From Bacteroidota bacterium (GTDB lineage Bacteria > Bacteroidota > Bacteroidia > UKL13-3), in assembly GCA_947457395.1 (NCBI GenBank), contig CANGVA010000003.1, positions 164,733-228,732 on the forward strand: a stretch of 64,000 nt of DNA. Direction: 5' to 3'. The notes under the pieces were generated by a model. It searched no databases. It was given only the letters and a program-made list of their open reading frames with translations, and was not told where the DNA came from. The stretch's first letter is position 1, and the number at the start of each line of letters is the position of its first letter. Shown here piece by piece: positions 1 through 9,521 of this stretch. The position numbers were made by a program, and so were the translations under genes.

Positions 1-2
1 CT

Positions 3-293
3 ATTTCATATTTAAAAAAGCAAATGGTAACAAGCGGTTATTATGTGTTTAATATCGGCACAGGAAAGGGTAACTCGGTAATGGAGGTTATTCGCTCATT
101 TGAGAAAGTTAGCGGTACAAAACTCCGTTATGAAATTGGTCCTCGCAGGACTGGTGATGTGGTGCAGATTTATGCAGTATGCAACAAAGCACAACATGAA
201 TTGGGATGGAAAGCCACTCGTGATCTTGATAACTGTATGCAAACAGCATGGCAGTGGGAACAGCAATTAAATCAGCTCAATATTCAATCATAA
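3..293 (+). CDS. galE: UDP-glucose 4-epimerase, C-terminal part (5' end outside window)
   Basis: The frame is open from the first bases, so the gene begins before the window; only about 96 C-terminal residues are present. The piece reads VFNIGTGKGNSV, then a YEIGPRRTGDV stretch and an ELGWKA motif, matching the substrate-binding end of GalE-type extended short-chain dehydrogenases (UDP-glucose/UDP-galactose interconversion; the N-terminal NAD site is not visible). The ATG at 24 is internal to the domain and is not the start. It lies 20 nt before rfbB on the same strand, consistent with a nucleotide-sugar operon. Another epimerase of the same superfamily cannot be excluded from the tail alone. 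Confidence 0.8.
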   Translation: MSYLKKQMVTSGYYVFNIGTGKGNSVMEVIRSFEKVSGTKLRYEIGPRRTGDVVQIYAVCNKAQHELGWKATRDLDNCMQTAWQWEQQLNQLNIQS

Positions 294-313
294 ATTCAGA
301 CATATATATAAAG

Positions 314-1375
314 ATGACAACACAAAAGAATATTTTAATTACAGGCGGTGCGGGGTTTATAGGCTCACATGTAGTGCGCTTATTCGTGAATAAATATCCA
401 CACTATCGTATTTTTAATTTAGACAAGCTTACATATGCAGGTAATCTTAGAAATATTGAAGATGTGCAAGGCAAGCCCAATTATGAATTTATTAAAGCAG
501 ATATTGTAGACGCTGCTCAGATAAATATGCTATTTGAAACCCATCGTTTTGATGCCGTTATTCACCTGGCTGCAGAAAGTCATGTAGATCGCAGTATTAC
601 CAATCCCATGGATTTTGTAATGACCAATGTGGTTGGAACAGTAAACCTGCTCAATGCATTTAAAAATTTATGGAAGGGGCAAACGGAAGGTAAATTGTTT
701 TATCATGTTAGTACAGATGAGGTGTACGGAAGTTTGCACGATGGTGGATTTTTTTTGGAAACAACGCCTTATGATCCACAATCACCTTACTCAGCTTCTA
801 AAGCAAGTTCTGATCATTTCGTAAGAGCCTACCATAACACTTATAAAATTCCGGTGGTGCTCAGTAACTGCTCAAACAACTACGGGCCTAATCAATTTCC
901 GGAAAAACTCATTCCACTATTCATCAATAATATTCGTCATAACAAGCAACTGCCTGTTTATGGTAAAGGAGAGAATGTGCGCGACTGGCTCTATGTTATT
1001 GACCATGCCCGGGCCATTGATGATGTGTTTCATAAAGGTAAAATAGGGCAAACGTATAATATTGGTGGCTTCAACGAATGGAAGAATATTGATTTGATTA
1101 AAGTGATTTGTAAAACCATGGATGAAAAGCTTGGCAGGCCTGCAGGCGAATCAGAGAAACTGATTACCTATGTAACCGATCGTGCCGGACACGATTTGCG
1201 TTATGCCATTGATTCATCTAAAATCATGAAAGAACTTGGATGGCAGCCATCTCTTCAGTTTGAAGAAGGTATTGCCAAAACTATTGATTGGTATCTGGCA
1301 AACCAGCAGTGGATGGATGAAGTTACCAGTGGCGATTATCAGAAGTATTACGAAAACATGTACGCGAAACGATAA
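314..1375 (+). CDS. rfbB: dTDP-glucose 4,6-dehydratase
   Basis: This 353-residue protein is RmlB/RfbB, which dehydrates dTDP-glucose to dTDP-4-keto-6-deoxyglucose, the second step of dTDP-rhamnose-type sugar synthesis in the cytoplasm. Visible landmarks are the N-terminal NAD loop GGAGFIGSHV, the catalytic VSTDEVYG segment, the YSASK catalytic Tyr/Lys pair and the NNYGPNQFPEKLIP signature. The start at 314 gives the normal family N-terminus (MTTQKNILITGG); the frame is open further up to 248, but that overlaps galE and adds residues unlike the family. The stop is 3 nt before rfbA, so the two are surely co-transcribed. Confidence 0.96.
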   Translation: MTTQKNILITGGAGFIGSHVVRLFVNKYPHYRIFNLDKLTYAGNLRNIEDVQGKPNYEFIKADIVDAAQINMLFETHRFDAVIHLAAESHVDRSITNPMDFVMTNVVGTVNLLNAFKNLWKGQTEGKLFYHVSTDEVYGSLHDGGFFLETTPYDPQSPYSASKASSDHFVRAYHNTYKIPVVLSNCSNNYGPNQFPEKLIPLFINNIRHNKQLPVYGKGENVRDWLYVIDHARAIDDVFHKGKIGQTYNIGGFNEWKNIDLIKVICKTMDEKLGRPAGESEKLITYVTDRAGHDLRYAIDSSKIMKELGWQPSLQFEEGIAKTIDWYLANQQWMDEVTSGDYQKYYENMYAKR

Positions 1376-1378
1376 ACT

Positions 1379-2239
1379 ATGAAAGGAATAATTTTAGCCG
1401 GAGGAAGCGGCACTCGTTTGCATCCGCTTACACTTGCTGTAAGCAAACAACTGATGCCTGTGTATGATAAGCCCATGATTTATTATCCGCTGAGCACGCT
1501 GATGCTGGCAGGCATCAATGAGATTCTCATCATTTCCACACCGCATGATTTGCCAGGATTTAAAAAATTACTGGGAGATGGCTCACAGGTGGGTTGTCGC
1601 TTCGAATATGCCGAGCAACCTAGCCCCGATGGGTTAGCTCAAGCATTTATTATTGGCGAAAAATTTGTTGGTAATGATAAGGTAGCATTGATTTTAGGGG
1701 ATAATATTTTCTTCAGCTCAGGATTAAGCAAATTATTAAAGGACAATAACAACCCGGATGGTGGCGTGGTGTTTGCCTACCATGTTAGCGATCCTGAGCG
1801 CTATGGTGTAGTAGAGTTTGACGAACAGATGAATGCAATCAGTATTGAAGAAAAACCAGTAAATCCAAAATCTAATTATGCGGTACCGGGATTATATTTT
1901 TATGATAACTCGGTTATTGAAATTGCAAAGAACATTAAGCCTTCTCCACGTGGTGAGCTTGAAATTACAGATGTAAACAGAGTGTATCTGGAGCAAGGCA
2001 AACTTAAGGTAGGCGTATTGCAGCGCGGCACCGCCTGGCTTGATACAGGTACTTTTGCTTCGCTTATGCAGGCCGGACAGTTTGTACAGGTTATTGAAGA
2101 AAGGCAGGGGCTTAAAATTGGTTGCATTGAAGAAATAGCATTCAAAAATGGTTGGATAACCAAAGAAAAATTAAAGCATGAAGCAGCTAAACTGCTCAAA
2201 AGTGGCTACGGACAATATTTATTAAATCTTATAAAGTAA
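1379..2239 (+). CDS. rfbA: glucose-1-phosphate thymidylyltransferase
   Basis: This 286-residue RmlA/RfbA makes dTDP-glucose from glucose-1-phosphate and dTTP, feeding the dehydratase just upstream. The nucleotidyltransferase signature [11 protein letters not shown] starts at residue 8, followed by [17 protein letters not shown]; the metal-binding LGDN and the sugar-site segments GVVEFD and EEKP are all present. Length is normal for the family. rfbC and rfbD are not in this window, so the end product (rhamnose or another deoxysugar) is not fixed here. Confidence 0.96.
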   Translation: MKGIILAGGSGTRLHPLTLAVSKQLMPVYDKPMIYYPLSTLMLAGINEILIISTPHDLPGFKKLLGDGSQVGCRFEYAEQPSPDGLAQAFIIGEKFVGNDKVALILGDNIFFSSGLSKLLKDNNNPDGGVVFAYHVSDPERYGVVEFDEQMNAISIEEKPVNPKSNYAVPGLYFYDNSVIEIAKNIKPSPRGELEITDVNRVYLEQGKLKVGVLQRGTAWLDTGTFASLMQAGQFVQVIEERQGLKIGCIEEIAFKNGWITKEKLKHEAAKLLKSGYGQYLLNLIK

Positions 2240-2252
2240 ACATCAGAATATT

Positions 2253-3233
2253 ATGAGTAATGCACAACACGAAGCGTTAAGAAAATTCAGTTATCAAATT
2301 TCATTTGCATTGAGCCATTATAATCCTCACGGTTTATCAGCGGCAACATACAACAATATTATTATTGGCGGACTTGGAGGTTCAGGTATAGGCGGCCGTA
2401 TAGTAAAATCATTGTTTGCCAATTCTTGTCCGGTTCCGGTTGAGTGTATTGCAGACTATGGTTTGCCTGCTTATGTCAATGAAAAATCATTGGTTATACT
2501 GGGCTCATATTCCGGTAACACAGAGGAAACATTGCAGATGTTTGAAGAAACCTTAAAACGTGGCAGTAAAATACTTGTGCTTACTTCCGGAGGTAAACTG
2601 GCAGAATTAGCTTCAGCAAATCATTTACATCAATATCATATCGAACCGGGCTTCCAGCCACGCATGGCACTAGGATTCTCATTAACATACCTTATTCAAA
2701 TATTTAATGAATTAACCGGAAAGTCAGTTCAAACCGGATTAGAAAATATTGCTTCATTATTTGAAAACAATAAACCGTACGAAGATGAAGCAATGGAATT
2801 ATTTGAAGTAATTAAGCCTAAGGTAAAGAGTAAAGTTGTGGTTCTAACAGATGGTCCACTTGAGCCTATTGGTATTCGCTTTGCACAGCAGGTACAGGAG
2901 AATGCAAAGCATGAGTGTTTTCAACATTCATTGCCTGAAATGAACCACAACGTTATTGAGTCTTACTACGGGCAGCTTGATACTGTTTTTATCATGCTGG
3001 ATTCTATGCAAAATGAACGTGTTACTTCCAGATTCGAGTTCTTAAATAGCTTGCTTGCGGTGGAGTATAACAAGGTGATACATATGGAGCTGGCCGATTT
3101 TACTTATCACAGTATTTATAAACTCATTCATCGCCTCGACTGGTTGTCACTTTTTATTGCCGATCACCGCAAGGTGGATTCACTCAATGTTCCCAATATT
3201 GCATCCTTAAAAGAATTTTTAGAGAACGCTTAA
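2253..3233 (+). CDS. bifunctional phosphoglucose/phosphomannose isomerase (SIS domain)
   Basis: This 326-residue two-SIS-domain sugar isomerase is of the PGI/PMI type. The first SIS domain carries GGLGGSGIGG near residue 40 and the phosphate-binding SYSGNTEET near residue 85; the second half has PEMNHNVIE, the catalytic Glu/His segment typical of bifunctional phosphoglucose/phosphomannose isomerases. It would interconvert fructose-6-P with glucose-6-P and mannose-6-P, supplying precursors for the nucleotide-sugar genes immediately upstream (13 nt gap). Substrate range is inferred from family membership; a glucose-only isomerase is the alternative. Confidence 0.85.
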   Translation: MSNAQHEALRKFSYQISFALSHYNPHGLSAATYNNIIIGGLGGSGIGGRIVKSLFANSCPVPVECIADYGLPAYVNEKSLVILGSYSGNTEETLQMFEETLKRGSKILVLTSGGKLAELASANHLHQYHIEPGFQPRMALGFSLTYLIQIFNELTGKSVQTGLENIASLFENNKPYEDEAMELFEVIKPKVKSKVVVLTDGPLEPIGIRFAQQVQENAKHECFQHSLPEMNHNVIESYYGQLDTVFIMLDSMQNERVTSRFEFLNSLLAVEYNKVIHMELADFTYHSIYKLIHRLDWLSLFIADHRKVDSLNVPNIASLKEFLENA

Positions 3234-3238
3234 ATGAC

Positions 3239-3985
3239 ATGAGATTTTTTGGCAGCCTTTTCAAAAGCACCCCTAAACTTGCCGACCGCAATTTTATAAA
3301 TCCAATAACTACGGAATTTCATTCCCATCTGCTGCCGGCAATAGATGATGGTGTGCGCACATTCGATGAAAGCCTTATTGTGCTTCAAACCATGGCTGAT
3401 ATGGGATATAAAAAGGTAATCACCACTCCGCATATTATGGGCGATTTTTATAAAAACGGTTTTCATAATATCCCTGATTTGTGCAAACAGTTGCAATTGC
3501 AGTTAAAAGATAAAAATATTTCCATTGAGCTACATGCAGCAGCTGAATATATGGTAGATGACGCACTGGAGACAAAGATAAAAAACAATGACTTGCTTAC
3601 TTTTGGCGATAACCATATTTTAGTTGAGTTACCTTTTACAGAAGAGCCTGCCAACTTTAAGCAAATATTGTTTGATTTGCAGGTAAATGGATATAAGCCT
3701 GTTTTAGCTCATCCGGAGCGTTATGGTTATATGGCGCAGCGTAAAACAAAGTACGAAGAACTCTATCAGGCAGGTATTTTGTTTCAGGTTAATTTATTCT
3801 CATTGGTTGGGTATTACTCCAAAGAAGTGCAAAAATCTGCTGAATGGCTTATTGCCAATAAAATGGTACATATGGTTGGATCCGATACGCATGGTCCACG
3901 TCACTTAGACGTTTTGCAGGCAGTGGTGCGCTCACACAATTATCAAAAGGTTTGCGAATTACCATTATTGAATAATACATTATAA
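3239..3985 (+). CDS. CpsB/YwqE-type PHP-domain tyrosine phosphatase
   Basis: This 248-residue metal-dependent phosphatase belongs to the PHP superfamily, CpsB/CapC/YwqE branch, which dephosphorylates the tyrosine-rich tail of capsule-chain regulator kinases. Metal ligands are visible in EFHSHLLPAIDDG (His28, His30), TTPHI, the middle AAEY and LAHPERYG, and the late GSDTHG. There is no signal peptide, so it is cytoplasmic. It sits 5 nt after the isomerase and is the last gene of the polysaccharide operon. Its partner tyrosine kinase is not in the window and presumably lies upstream of position 1. Confidence 0.88.
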   Translation: MRFFGSLFKSTPKLADRNFINPITTEFHSHLLPAIDDGVRTFDESLIVLQTMADMGYKKVITTPHIMGDFYKNGFHNIPDLCKQLQLQLKDKNISIELHAAAEYMVDDALETKIKNNDLLTFGDNHILVELPFTEEPANFKQILFDLQVNGYKPVLAHPERYGYMAQRKTKYEELYQAGILFQVNLFSLVGYYSKEVQKSAEWLIANKMVHMVGSDTHGPRHLDVLQAVVRSHNYQKVCELPLLNNTL

Positions 3986-4082
3986 CCGTTTATCACCATG
4001 CGCTGCCGCATAACTAAAAAACATATAAGATTTTAAAAACACATTCATTTTTGCTTGATGTAAAACTGTTCATCTTAATTTC

Positions 4083-6482
4083 ATGAAAATAAAATTATTA
4101 CTCCTTTTCTTTATATGCTCTTCTGTATTTGCAAATGCACAGAAAAAAATACCTGTAAATGGATATCTGAAAGATGCTAAAACCGGTGAGGAACTCATCG
4201 GTGCAACCATACTTGTTAAAGAAAACAATGCAGGTGTAGTGAGCAATGAATATGGATATTATTCTATTAGTTTACTGCCCGGCAAATACACATTGATTTG
4301 CCAGTATATTGGGTATGAAACCCAAGCCAAGACAATTGATTTAACTGCACCACTTAAGCTTAGTTTTGAAATGGTGCCTATGGGCAAAGAACTCAAAGAA
4401 GTAAACGTAACGGCTGAGCGAAAGGATGAAAATGTGAAACGCAATGAAATGTCTGTAAACAGACTTGATATAAAAACCATTAGTAAAATACCGGCATTAC
4501 TTGGGGAAGTAGATTTGGTGAGAAGCATACAATTACTTCCCGGAGTAAGCACAGTTGGCGAAGGCGCATCAGGATTTAATGTTAGGGGAGGGAGCATAGA
4601 TCAGAATATGATTTTACTGGATGAAGCTCCGGTTTATAATTCTTCACATTTGTTTGGCATATTCTCTGTATTTAATCCGGATGCAGTGAAGGATGTAAAA
4701 TTATATAAGGGAGGAATTAACGCTAAATATGGCGGCAGACTTTCTTCAATTTTGGATGTGCGCTTAAAGGAAGGTAATAAAAAAGAGTTTGCTGCACAGG
4801 GTGGTATAGGTATTATATTTTCAAGGCTTACGCTTGAGGGACCTCTATATAAAGATAAAGGTTCTTTTATTATTGCTGGCAGAAGAAGTTATGGAGATGT
4901 GCTGGCAGCACCTTTTCTGGCCGGTAATCCAGATTTTAAGGGATTAAAATTATTTTTTTATGATTTAACCATGAAAGCTAATTACAGTATCGGTCAAAAA
5001 GATAAACTATTTGTTTCAGGTTATTTAGGCCGAGATGTATTTGGTGTGGATGAATTTGGTTTTAACTGGGGCAATGCCACTTTAACCACTCGCTGGAATC
5101 ATTTGTTCAGTAATAAATTGTTTAGCAACACCACCGCATTTTACAGTAATTATGATTATGGTATTGGTGCCAGTGTAATTGGTTCAAGAGATGGATTTAA
5201 CTGGACATCAAGTATAATTAATTACAGCGTAAAGCAAGACTTCACCTGGTATCTCAATAATAAAAATACATTAAACCTAGGTGGACAGGCTATCTATTAT
5301 ACATTCAAACCCGGCAAGGCTACCTTTAAAAGTGAGGGTGCTGAGCAGCGTATAGAATTGCCCGATAAGTATGCGCTGGAAAATGCACTCTATATATCCA
5401 ATGAGCAAATTATTAATAGCAGATGGTCGCTTACCTATGGTTTGCGATTCTCTTCCTATCATTACCTAGGAAAAGGTGTAAGGCAGAACTATACCGACAG
5501 TTTTACCATTTTTGGTCGTGAACTGGAAAGTACAGACAGTTTCAATACATTAGAAAATATACAAACCTATCCTAATTTTGAGCCTCGTTTCTCTGTGAAA
5601 TATGAAATTAATGCAGCCAGCAGTATTAAGGCAAGCTACATGCGTACGGCACAATACCTGCATCTTATTTCCAATACAGCGGCCTCCATTCCACTGGATG
5701 TTTGGACGCCCAGTACCAATAATATCAAACCACAATTATCAGACCAGGTAGCGCTAGGTTATTTCAGAAATTTTGGCGCAGCAGATGATTATGAAACCTC
5801 TGTGGAGATATATTACAAATCCATGCAAAACCAAATTGATTATATAGATGGTGCTGATTTATTACTAAACCCATTTCTTGAGGGGCAGTTGCTTAATGGA
5901 AAAGGCAGGGCATATGGGGCTGAGTTTTACGTAAAGAAAAATACCGGTAAGCTTACAGGATTTATCAGTTATACCATTGCCCGCACCGAGCGTCAGGTAG
6001 AAAGAGTAAATAATGATGAATGGTATCCAACCCGTTTTGATAAGCTCCATAATCTAAACGTAATTGGAAGTTATGAATTAAGTTCACGCTGGACATTGAA
6101 CGGAAATTTGATTTATGGAAGTGGAACACCGGTGAACCTGCCATCTAATAAATTTGTTTTTGAAGGCTATGGTGTGCCGCATAACCCTAATGCACCAAGA
6201 AATAACGTACGTATACCTGATTTTTTAAGGGTTGATATTACGGCCAGTGTAAAAAGTAAGCCACGCAATAAGCCTCAGGAATTACCAAAATCATTTTTTA
6301 AGCGCATGAAATATACGTATGAGTGGGAGATTGTATTTGGCGTATATAATTTACTGGGTAGGCGCAATCCTTTTGCCGTATATCCGCGTATAGCTGAGAA
6401 TTCAAATTATGTAACAGAAATGGTACAGTTCTCCATGTTTGCATTTCCAATACCTGCATTTACCTATAATTTTAAATTCTAA
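4083..6482 (+). CDS. TonB-dependent receptor with carboxypeptidase-regulatory N-domain
   Basis: This 799-residue outer-membrane transporter begins with a signal peptide (residues 1-20, ending FANAQ), followed by a carboxypeptidase-regulatory-like beta-sandwich (about 25-105, with GEELIGATILV and YVGY-type strands), a plug domain (about 120-225, with GASGFNVRGGSIDQN and NAKYGGRLSS) and a beta-barrel to the C-terminal aromatic residue. The first strands lack the long SusC N-terminal signature and no SusD follows. Instead a DUF4249 lipoprotein starts 3 nt after the stop, the usual partner of this receptor class. The imported substrate is unknown. Confidence 0.9.
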   Translation: MKIKLLLLFFICSSVFANAQKKIPVNGYLKDAKTGEELIGATILVKENNAGVVSNEYGYYSISLLPGKYTLICQYIGYETQAKTIDLTAPLKLSFEMVPMGKELKEVNVTAERKDENVKRNEMSVNRLDIKTISKIPALLGEVDLVRSIQLLPGVSTVGEGASGFNVRGGSIDQNMILLDEAPVYNSSHLFGIFSVFNPDAVKDVKLYKGGINAKYGGRLSSILDVRLKEGNKKEFAAQGGIGIIFSRLTLEGPLYKDKGSFIIAGRRSYGDVLAAPFLAGNPDFKGLKLFFYDLTMKANYSIGQKDKLFVSGYLGRDVFGVDEFGFNWGNATLTTRWNHLFSNKLFSNTTAFYSNYDYGIGASVIGSRDGFNWTSSIINYSVKQDFTWYLNNKNTLNLGGQAIYYTFKPGKATFKSEGAEQRIELPDKYALENALYISNEQIINSRWSLTYGLRFSSYHYLGKGVRQNYTDSFTIFGRELESTDSFNTLENIQTYPNFEPRFSVKYEINAASSIKASYMRTAQYLHLISNTAASIPLDVWTPSTNNIKPQLSDQVALGYFRNFGAADDYETSVEIYYKSMQNQIDYIDGADLLLNPFLEGQLLNGKGRAYGAEFYVKKNTGKLTGFISYTIARTERQVERVNNDEWYPTRFDKLHNLNVIGSYELSSRWTLNGNLIYGSGTPVNLPSNKFVFEGYGVPHNPNAPRNNVRIPDFLRVDITASVKSKPRNKPQELPKSFFKRMKYTYEWEIVFGVYNLLGRRNPFAVYPRIAENSNYVTEMVQFSMFAFPIPAFTYNFKF

Positions 6483-6485
6483 TCA

Positions 6486-7520
6486 ATGATGAAAAAGACG
6501 TTTTTATATCTGGTAATGATGATGAGCATTGGCCTTTTTAATGCTTGTATTGACCCGATTGATGTAGATGCAGGTGAAGGTGAATCGCAGTATGTTATTG
6601 AAGGGATGATTGTGTATGATCCGGAAGACCCCAATAAGCTAATAAAGGATACGATTAAAATATCTCGCTCGGTACCATATTTATTTAATGGAGAACCGGA
6701 GCGTGTTATTAATGCTTCGGTAGCAATTATAGATACAGCCGGGGGTACAGTTAATATTGACATATGCAATCACGTAGGCAATGGCAATTATGTTACTACT
6801 ACAACAGTGCCTCAACCAAACCGCAGTTATATACTTTTAGTAAGATTACCAGAAGGCGATACCCTTATATCACAGTCACGAATTAACAGACCGGTTATCT
6901 TTCATCCAGATAGCTTTTATACACGGGTATTAACTGAGCGCAGTAACGGACCAGGCGGACCAATTGCAGAGGGTGTAGGCTATGTAGAAATGAAACCAGT
7001 GGATCCGGCAGGTTTGGGTGATAGCTATCGATTAAAGTATTATGTAAAAAGAAATCCTATTGCTCAAAATCCATATCTGAAAAAAGACGGTACAGATTGG
7101 AAATTCTATAGTGAGGTGAGGAATTTTTATGTGGTGAGTGAATCAACCAGTGGAGAAAATTCACCCAACGCACAAATTGAAATTGAGTCAAGCTTTAACT
7201 TCCCGCTAAGACGTTCAATCAATTTGGTTGAGCAAGTTCAAGGGCCAACAGCATTCTTGCCAAGCTTCTATCCTGGCGATTCGATTAAAGTGGAAGTATT
7301 AAGCATTACACGTGAGCAGTTGTTTTTTTATGTAAGGATGATTCAGGAATTAACCAATGGCACAGGTGGTGGATTCTCTGGATTGTTTGCGTCTCCTGTT
7401 GGTAATGTGCCCAGTAATATTTTACCATTAAATCCAAATTCAAAAGTAAGAGTATTAGGCTGGTTTGGTGCAGCACACAAGATCACACGTAGAACTAAAA
7501 TGGTTGATTTTAAATTTTAG
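6486..7520 (+). CDS. DUF4249 family lipoprotein
   Basis: This 344-residue predicted outer-membrane lipoprotein has an N-terminal hydrophobic stretch followed by LFNAC, a lipobox with Cys21. The rest is beta-rich: early segment YVIEGMIVYDP, then a sandwich-like domain with INDTA-type turns, ending in a GWFGAAH segment. This layout fits DUF4249, a family found almost only in Bacteroidota next to TonB-dependent receptors. It follows the receptor by 3 nt and very probably acts as its surface-exposed or periplasmic partner. No catalytic residues are recognisable. Confidence 0.8.
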   Translation: MMKKTFLYLVMMMSIGLFNACIDPIDVDAGEGESQYVIEGMIVYDPEDPNKLIKDTIKISRSVPYLFNGEPERVINASVAIIDTAGGTVNIDICNHVGNGNYVTTTTVPQPNRSYILLVRLPEGDTLISQSRINRPVIFHPDSFYTRVLTERSNGPGGPIAEGVGYVEMKPVDPAGLGDSYRLKYYVKRNPIAQNPYLKKDGTDWKFYSEVRNFYVVSESTSGENSPNAQIEIESSFNFPLRRSINLVEQVQGPTAFLPSFYPGDSIKVEVLSITREQLFFYVRMIQELTNGTGGGFSGLFASPVGNVPSNILPLNPNSKVRVLGWFGAAHKITRRTKMVDFKF

Positions 7521-7652
7521 GCATTATATATTAATTGCTGAAAATGCTAAAATCTTAAACTTTTAATTTTATGTATCCGAAGGCTAACTGCTGAATTTCT
7601 GAACGTTGAATTTTAAATATTAAGTTACACTCATTCAATCCCCTAGACCCCT

Positions 7653-8414
7653 TCATCTATCCAGCCATTTCTTAAACTCAGGAGCTCGTTCCCTGCTTAC
7701 GGTAACTTCTTCATCCGGTGACGGAGATAAATCAACCTTTAGCTTTCCGTTAAAGTAGCTATGTACACTTTGTATACTCTTGTAGGATGCAATACAACCT
7801 CTGTTTAGTTGAAAGAAATCTAGTTCAGGAAGTTGCGGCAGCAATTGATCCAAAGATTCATCCATAACATATTTTTGCTTCTGTATGGTAAGCAAATACA
7901 CACACTTATCTGCTGCATAGAAACAGGATATTTCTGAAAGGGGAACAGAGATCCATTTGGTGCCTACCTTTAATAGGAACCTGTTTTTTATTGCCGCTGT
8001 GGTAGGTTTTTGTAATTGTTTAAGTAGTTCAGTTAAATCAGGTAAATGTGTTTTACTATTATATAGCTGTTTAAACTTTTCTATGGCTTGTTTCAGTAAA
8101 TCGGCATCAACGGGTTTGAGTAAGTAATCAATACTGTTTACCTTAAACGCCTGTAATGCAAATTCATCATAGGCAGTAGTAAATATTACCGGGCATTTAA
8201 TCTGTATGCGGTTAAAAATTTCAAAGCTTCTGCCATCAGCCAGTTCAATATCCATAAAAGCCAATTCAGCTTGTGGATTTTTTGCAAATAACTCAACTGC
8301 AGACTCAATGCTATCAGCAGTTCCAATAATATCTGCTTCCGGTTCTACTTTTCTAATTAGCTTTTGCAACCGCGTTAAGGCGGGCGTTTCGTCTTCAATA
8401 ATAATTATTCTCAT
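7653..8414 (-). CDS. LytTR-family response regulator
   Basis: This 253-residue two-component response regulator has an N-terminal receiver domain (1-120) with the acidic pair in IIIEDE, phosphoacceptor Asp55 (FMDIELADG), Thr in FTTAYDE and Lys in LLKPVD. The C-terminal LytTR DNA-binding domain (about 145-250) contains FLLKVGTKWISVPLSEI and FFQLNRGCIASYKSI. It lies 2 nt after the histidine kinase gene, so the two form a cognate pair. Regulators of this type in Bacteroidota often control neighbouring envelope genes; the flanking TonB receptors are plausible but unproven targets. Confidence 0.93.
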   Translation of the reverse strand: MRIIIIEDETPALTRLQKLIRKVEPEADIIGTADSIESAVELFAKNPQAELAFMDIELADGRSFEIFNRIQIKCPVIFTTAYDEFALQAFKVNSIDYLLKPVDADLLKQAIEKFKQLYNSKTHLPDLTELLKQLQKPTTAAIKNRFLLKVGTKWISVPLSEISCFYAADKCVYLLTIQKQKYVMDESLDQLLPQLPELDFFQLNRGCIASYKSIQSVHSYFNGKLKVDLSPSPDEEVTVSRERAPEFKKWLDR

Positions 8415-8416
8415 GA

Positions 8417-9451
8417 TTAGATTAAAGGTAAGCTTACCATAAAGTAGTCTTCTGTTTCCGTAATGTCTACTTGGCCTTTTGTTAAATATCCGTAGCGGGT
8501 AATGATATTGTTTAAACCAATTCCATTGCTCTCTACATTCATTTTACGTTGCAGATTATTTCTTATATGCAGTTCTGTTTGGTTAGCAGATATATTAATT
8601 TCTAATGGATGCTTTGCTGAAATGATATTATGCTTAATTGCATTTTCCAGTAACATTTGTAGAGAAAGAGTGGCAATAGCTTTATTTCTGCATTCAGCCG
8701 GCACATGTATATGTACGCGCAGATTATTGCCGAAACGTATCTGATTAAGGTATACATACGCCTGTATAAATTCCAGCTCTTCCCCAAGTGTAACTGTTTC
8801 TTTCTCCTTCTGATTTAAAACATAGCGATATACATCAGATAATTTATGAATAAATTTTGTTGCTGTGGCTGGATTTTCTTCTATTAAACTGGTAAGGGTA
8901 TTCAATGAGTTGAATAGAAAATGCGGATTAATCTGACTTTTCAGTGTTTCAAATTCAGCTGATAGACTTGTTCTCTTTAGTTCTTCCTTCTCCTGTAAGG
9001 TCCTTTTCCATTGCCTGAAGAAGGCATTTGCCACAAAAATACTATTGATAAGCAGGGTTATGATTACACTGGTAACCATATTAGCAATATTCTCTTTCGA
9101 TTTTAAATCACATTGATGGCCATGAATTAAAGGGAATAGAAATAAATAGAAAAGATAATGAACAGCAATGGGCCAGGTAAGAGCTATGCTGGCGCTGATA
9201 AGTAGCTTGGCTCTGAGTTGCTTCTCTAAATTAATTCTTTTATCCAACAGATTTAGCAATAAGATATTGCCATTCCAAATAATTACTATGTACAGGAATG
9301 TTGTGAAAATATTTAATCTCAATTCTTCAACCGGATCATTCAAATGACCTATTGCACCATAAAAAATGGCCATTAGCGCAATGATAATATGGCGTATGAT
9401 CAAATCACGCTTATCAAATAACTGGGGTCCGCTTTCTGTTTTTATTCCCAT
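8417..9451 (-). CDS. LytS-type sensor histidine kinase
   Basis: This 344-residue membrane sensor kinase has an N-terminal region with about four hydrophobic segments (residues 20-160), a short coiled linker, then the His_kinase domain with SQINPHFLFNSLNTL, where the phosphorylated His lies in the PHFLFN motif. A reduced HATPase domain follows, with an LLENAIKHN N-box and a GIGLNNI G-box. No separate sensory domain is visible, so the signal is probably sensed by the membrane part. It is the first gene of a two-gene operon with the LytTR regulator. Confidence 0.92.
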   Translation of the reverse strand: MGIKTESGPQLFDKRDLIIRHIIIALMAIFYGAIGHLNDPVEELRLNIFTTFLYIVIIWNGNILLLNLLDKRINLEKQLRAKLLISASIALTWPIAVHYLFYLFLFPLIHGHQCDLKSKENIANMVTSVIITLLINSIFVANAFFRQWKRTLQEKEELKRTSLSAEFETLKSQINPHFLFNSLNTLTSLIEENPATATKFIHKLSDVYRYVLNQKEKETVTLGEELEFIQAYVYLNQIRFGNNLRVHIHVPAECRNKAIATLSLQMLLENAIKHNIISAKHPLEINISANQTELHIRNNLQRKMNVESNGIGLNNIITRYGYLTKGQVDITETEDYFMVSLPLI

Positions 9452-9487
9452 AATTTACTGATGCTGCTAAATTACAAATAAATTGAT

Positions 9488-9515
9488 GCAGGCAGATAAA
9501 ATATTATCTGCCTGC
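9488..9515 (-). terminator. hairpin after the second TonB receptor
   Basis: A perfect 12-bp stem (GCAGGCAGATAA / TTATCTGCCTGC) with an AATA loop lies 6 nt beyond the stop of the receptor gene on the minus strand, inside the 70-nt gap before the kinase gene. The downstream tail is AT-rich but lacks a clean T-run, so it may be a terminator or an mRNA-stabilising end separating the receptor from the two-component operon. Confidence 0.6.
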
Positions 9516-9521
9516 CTGTAA

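Noticed and set aside
248..313. Earlier start for rfbB overlapping galE.
   Set aside because: The added 22 residues precede the usual MTTQKNILITGG start and overlap the galE coding end; the ATG at 314 fits the family.
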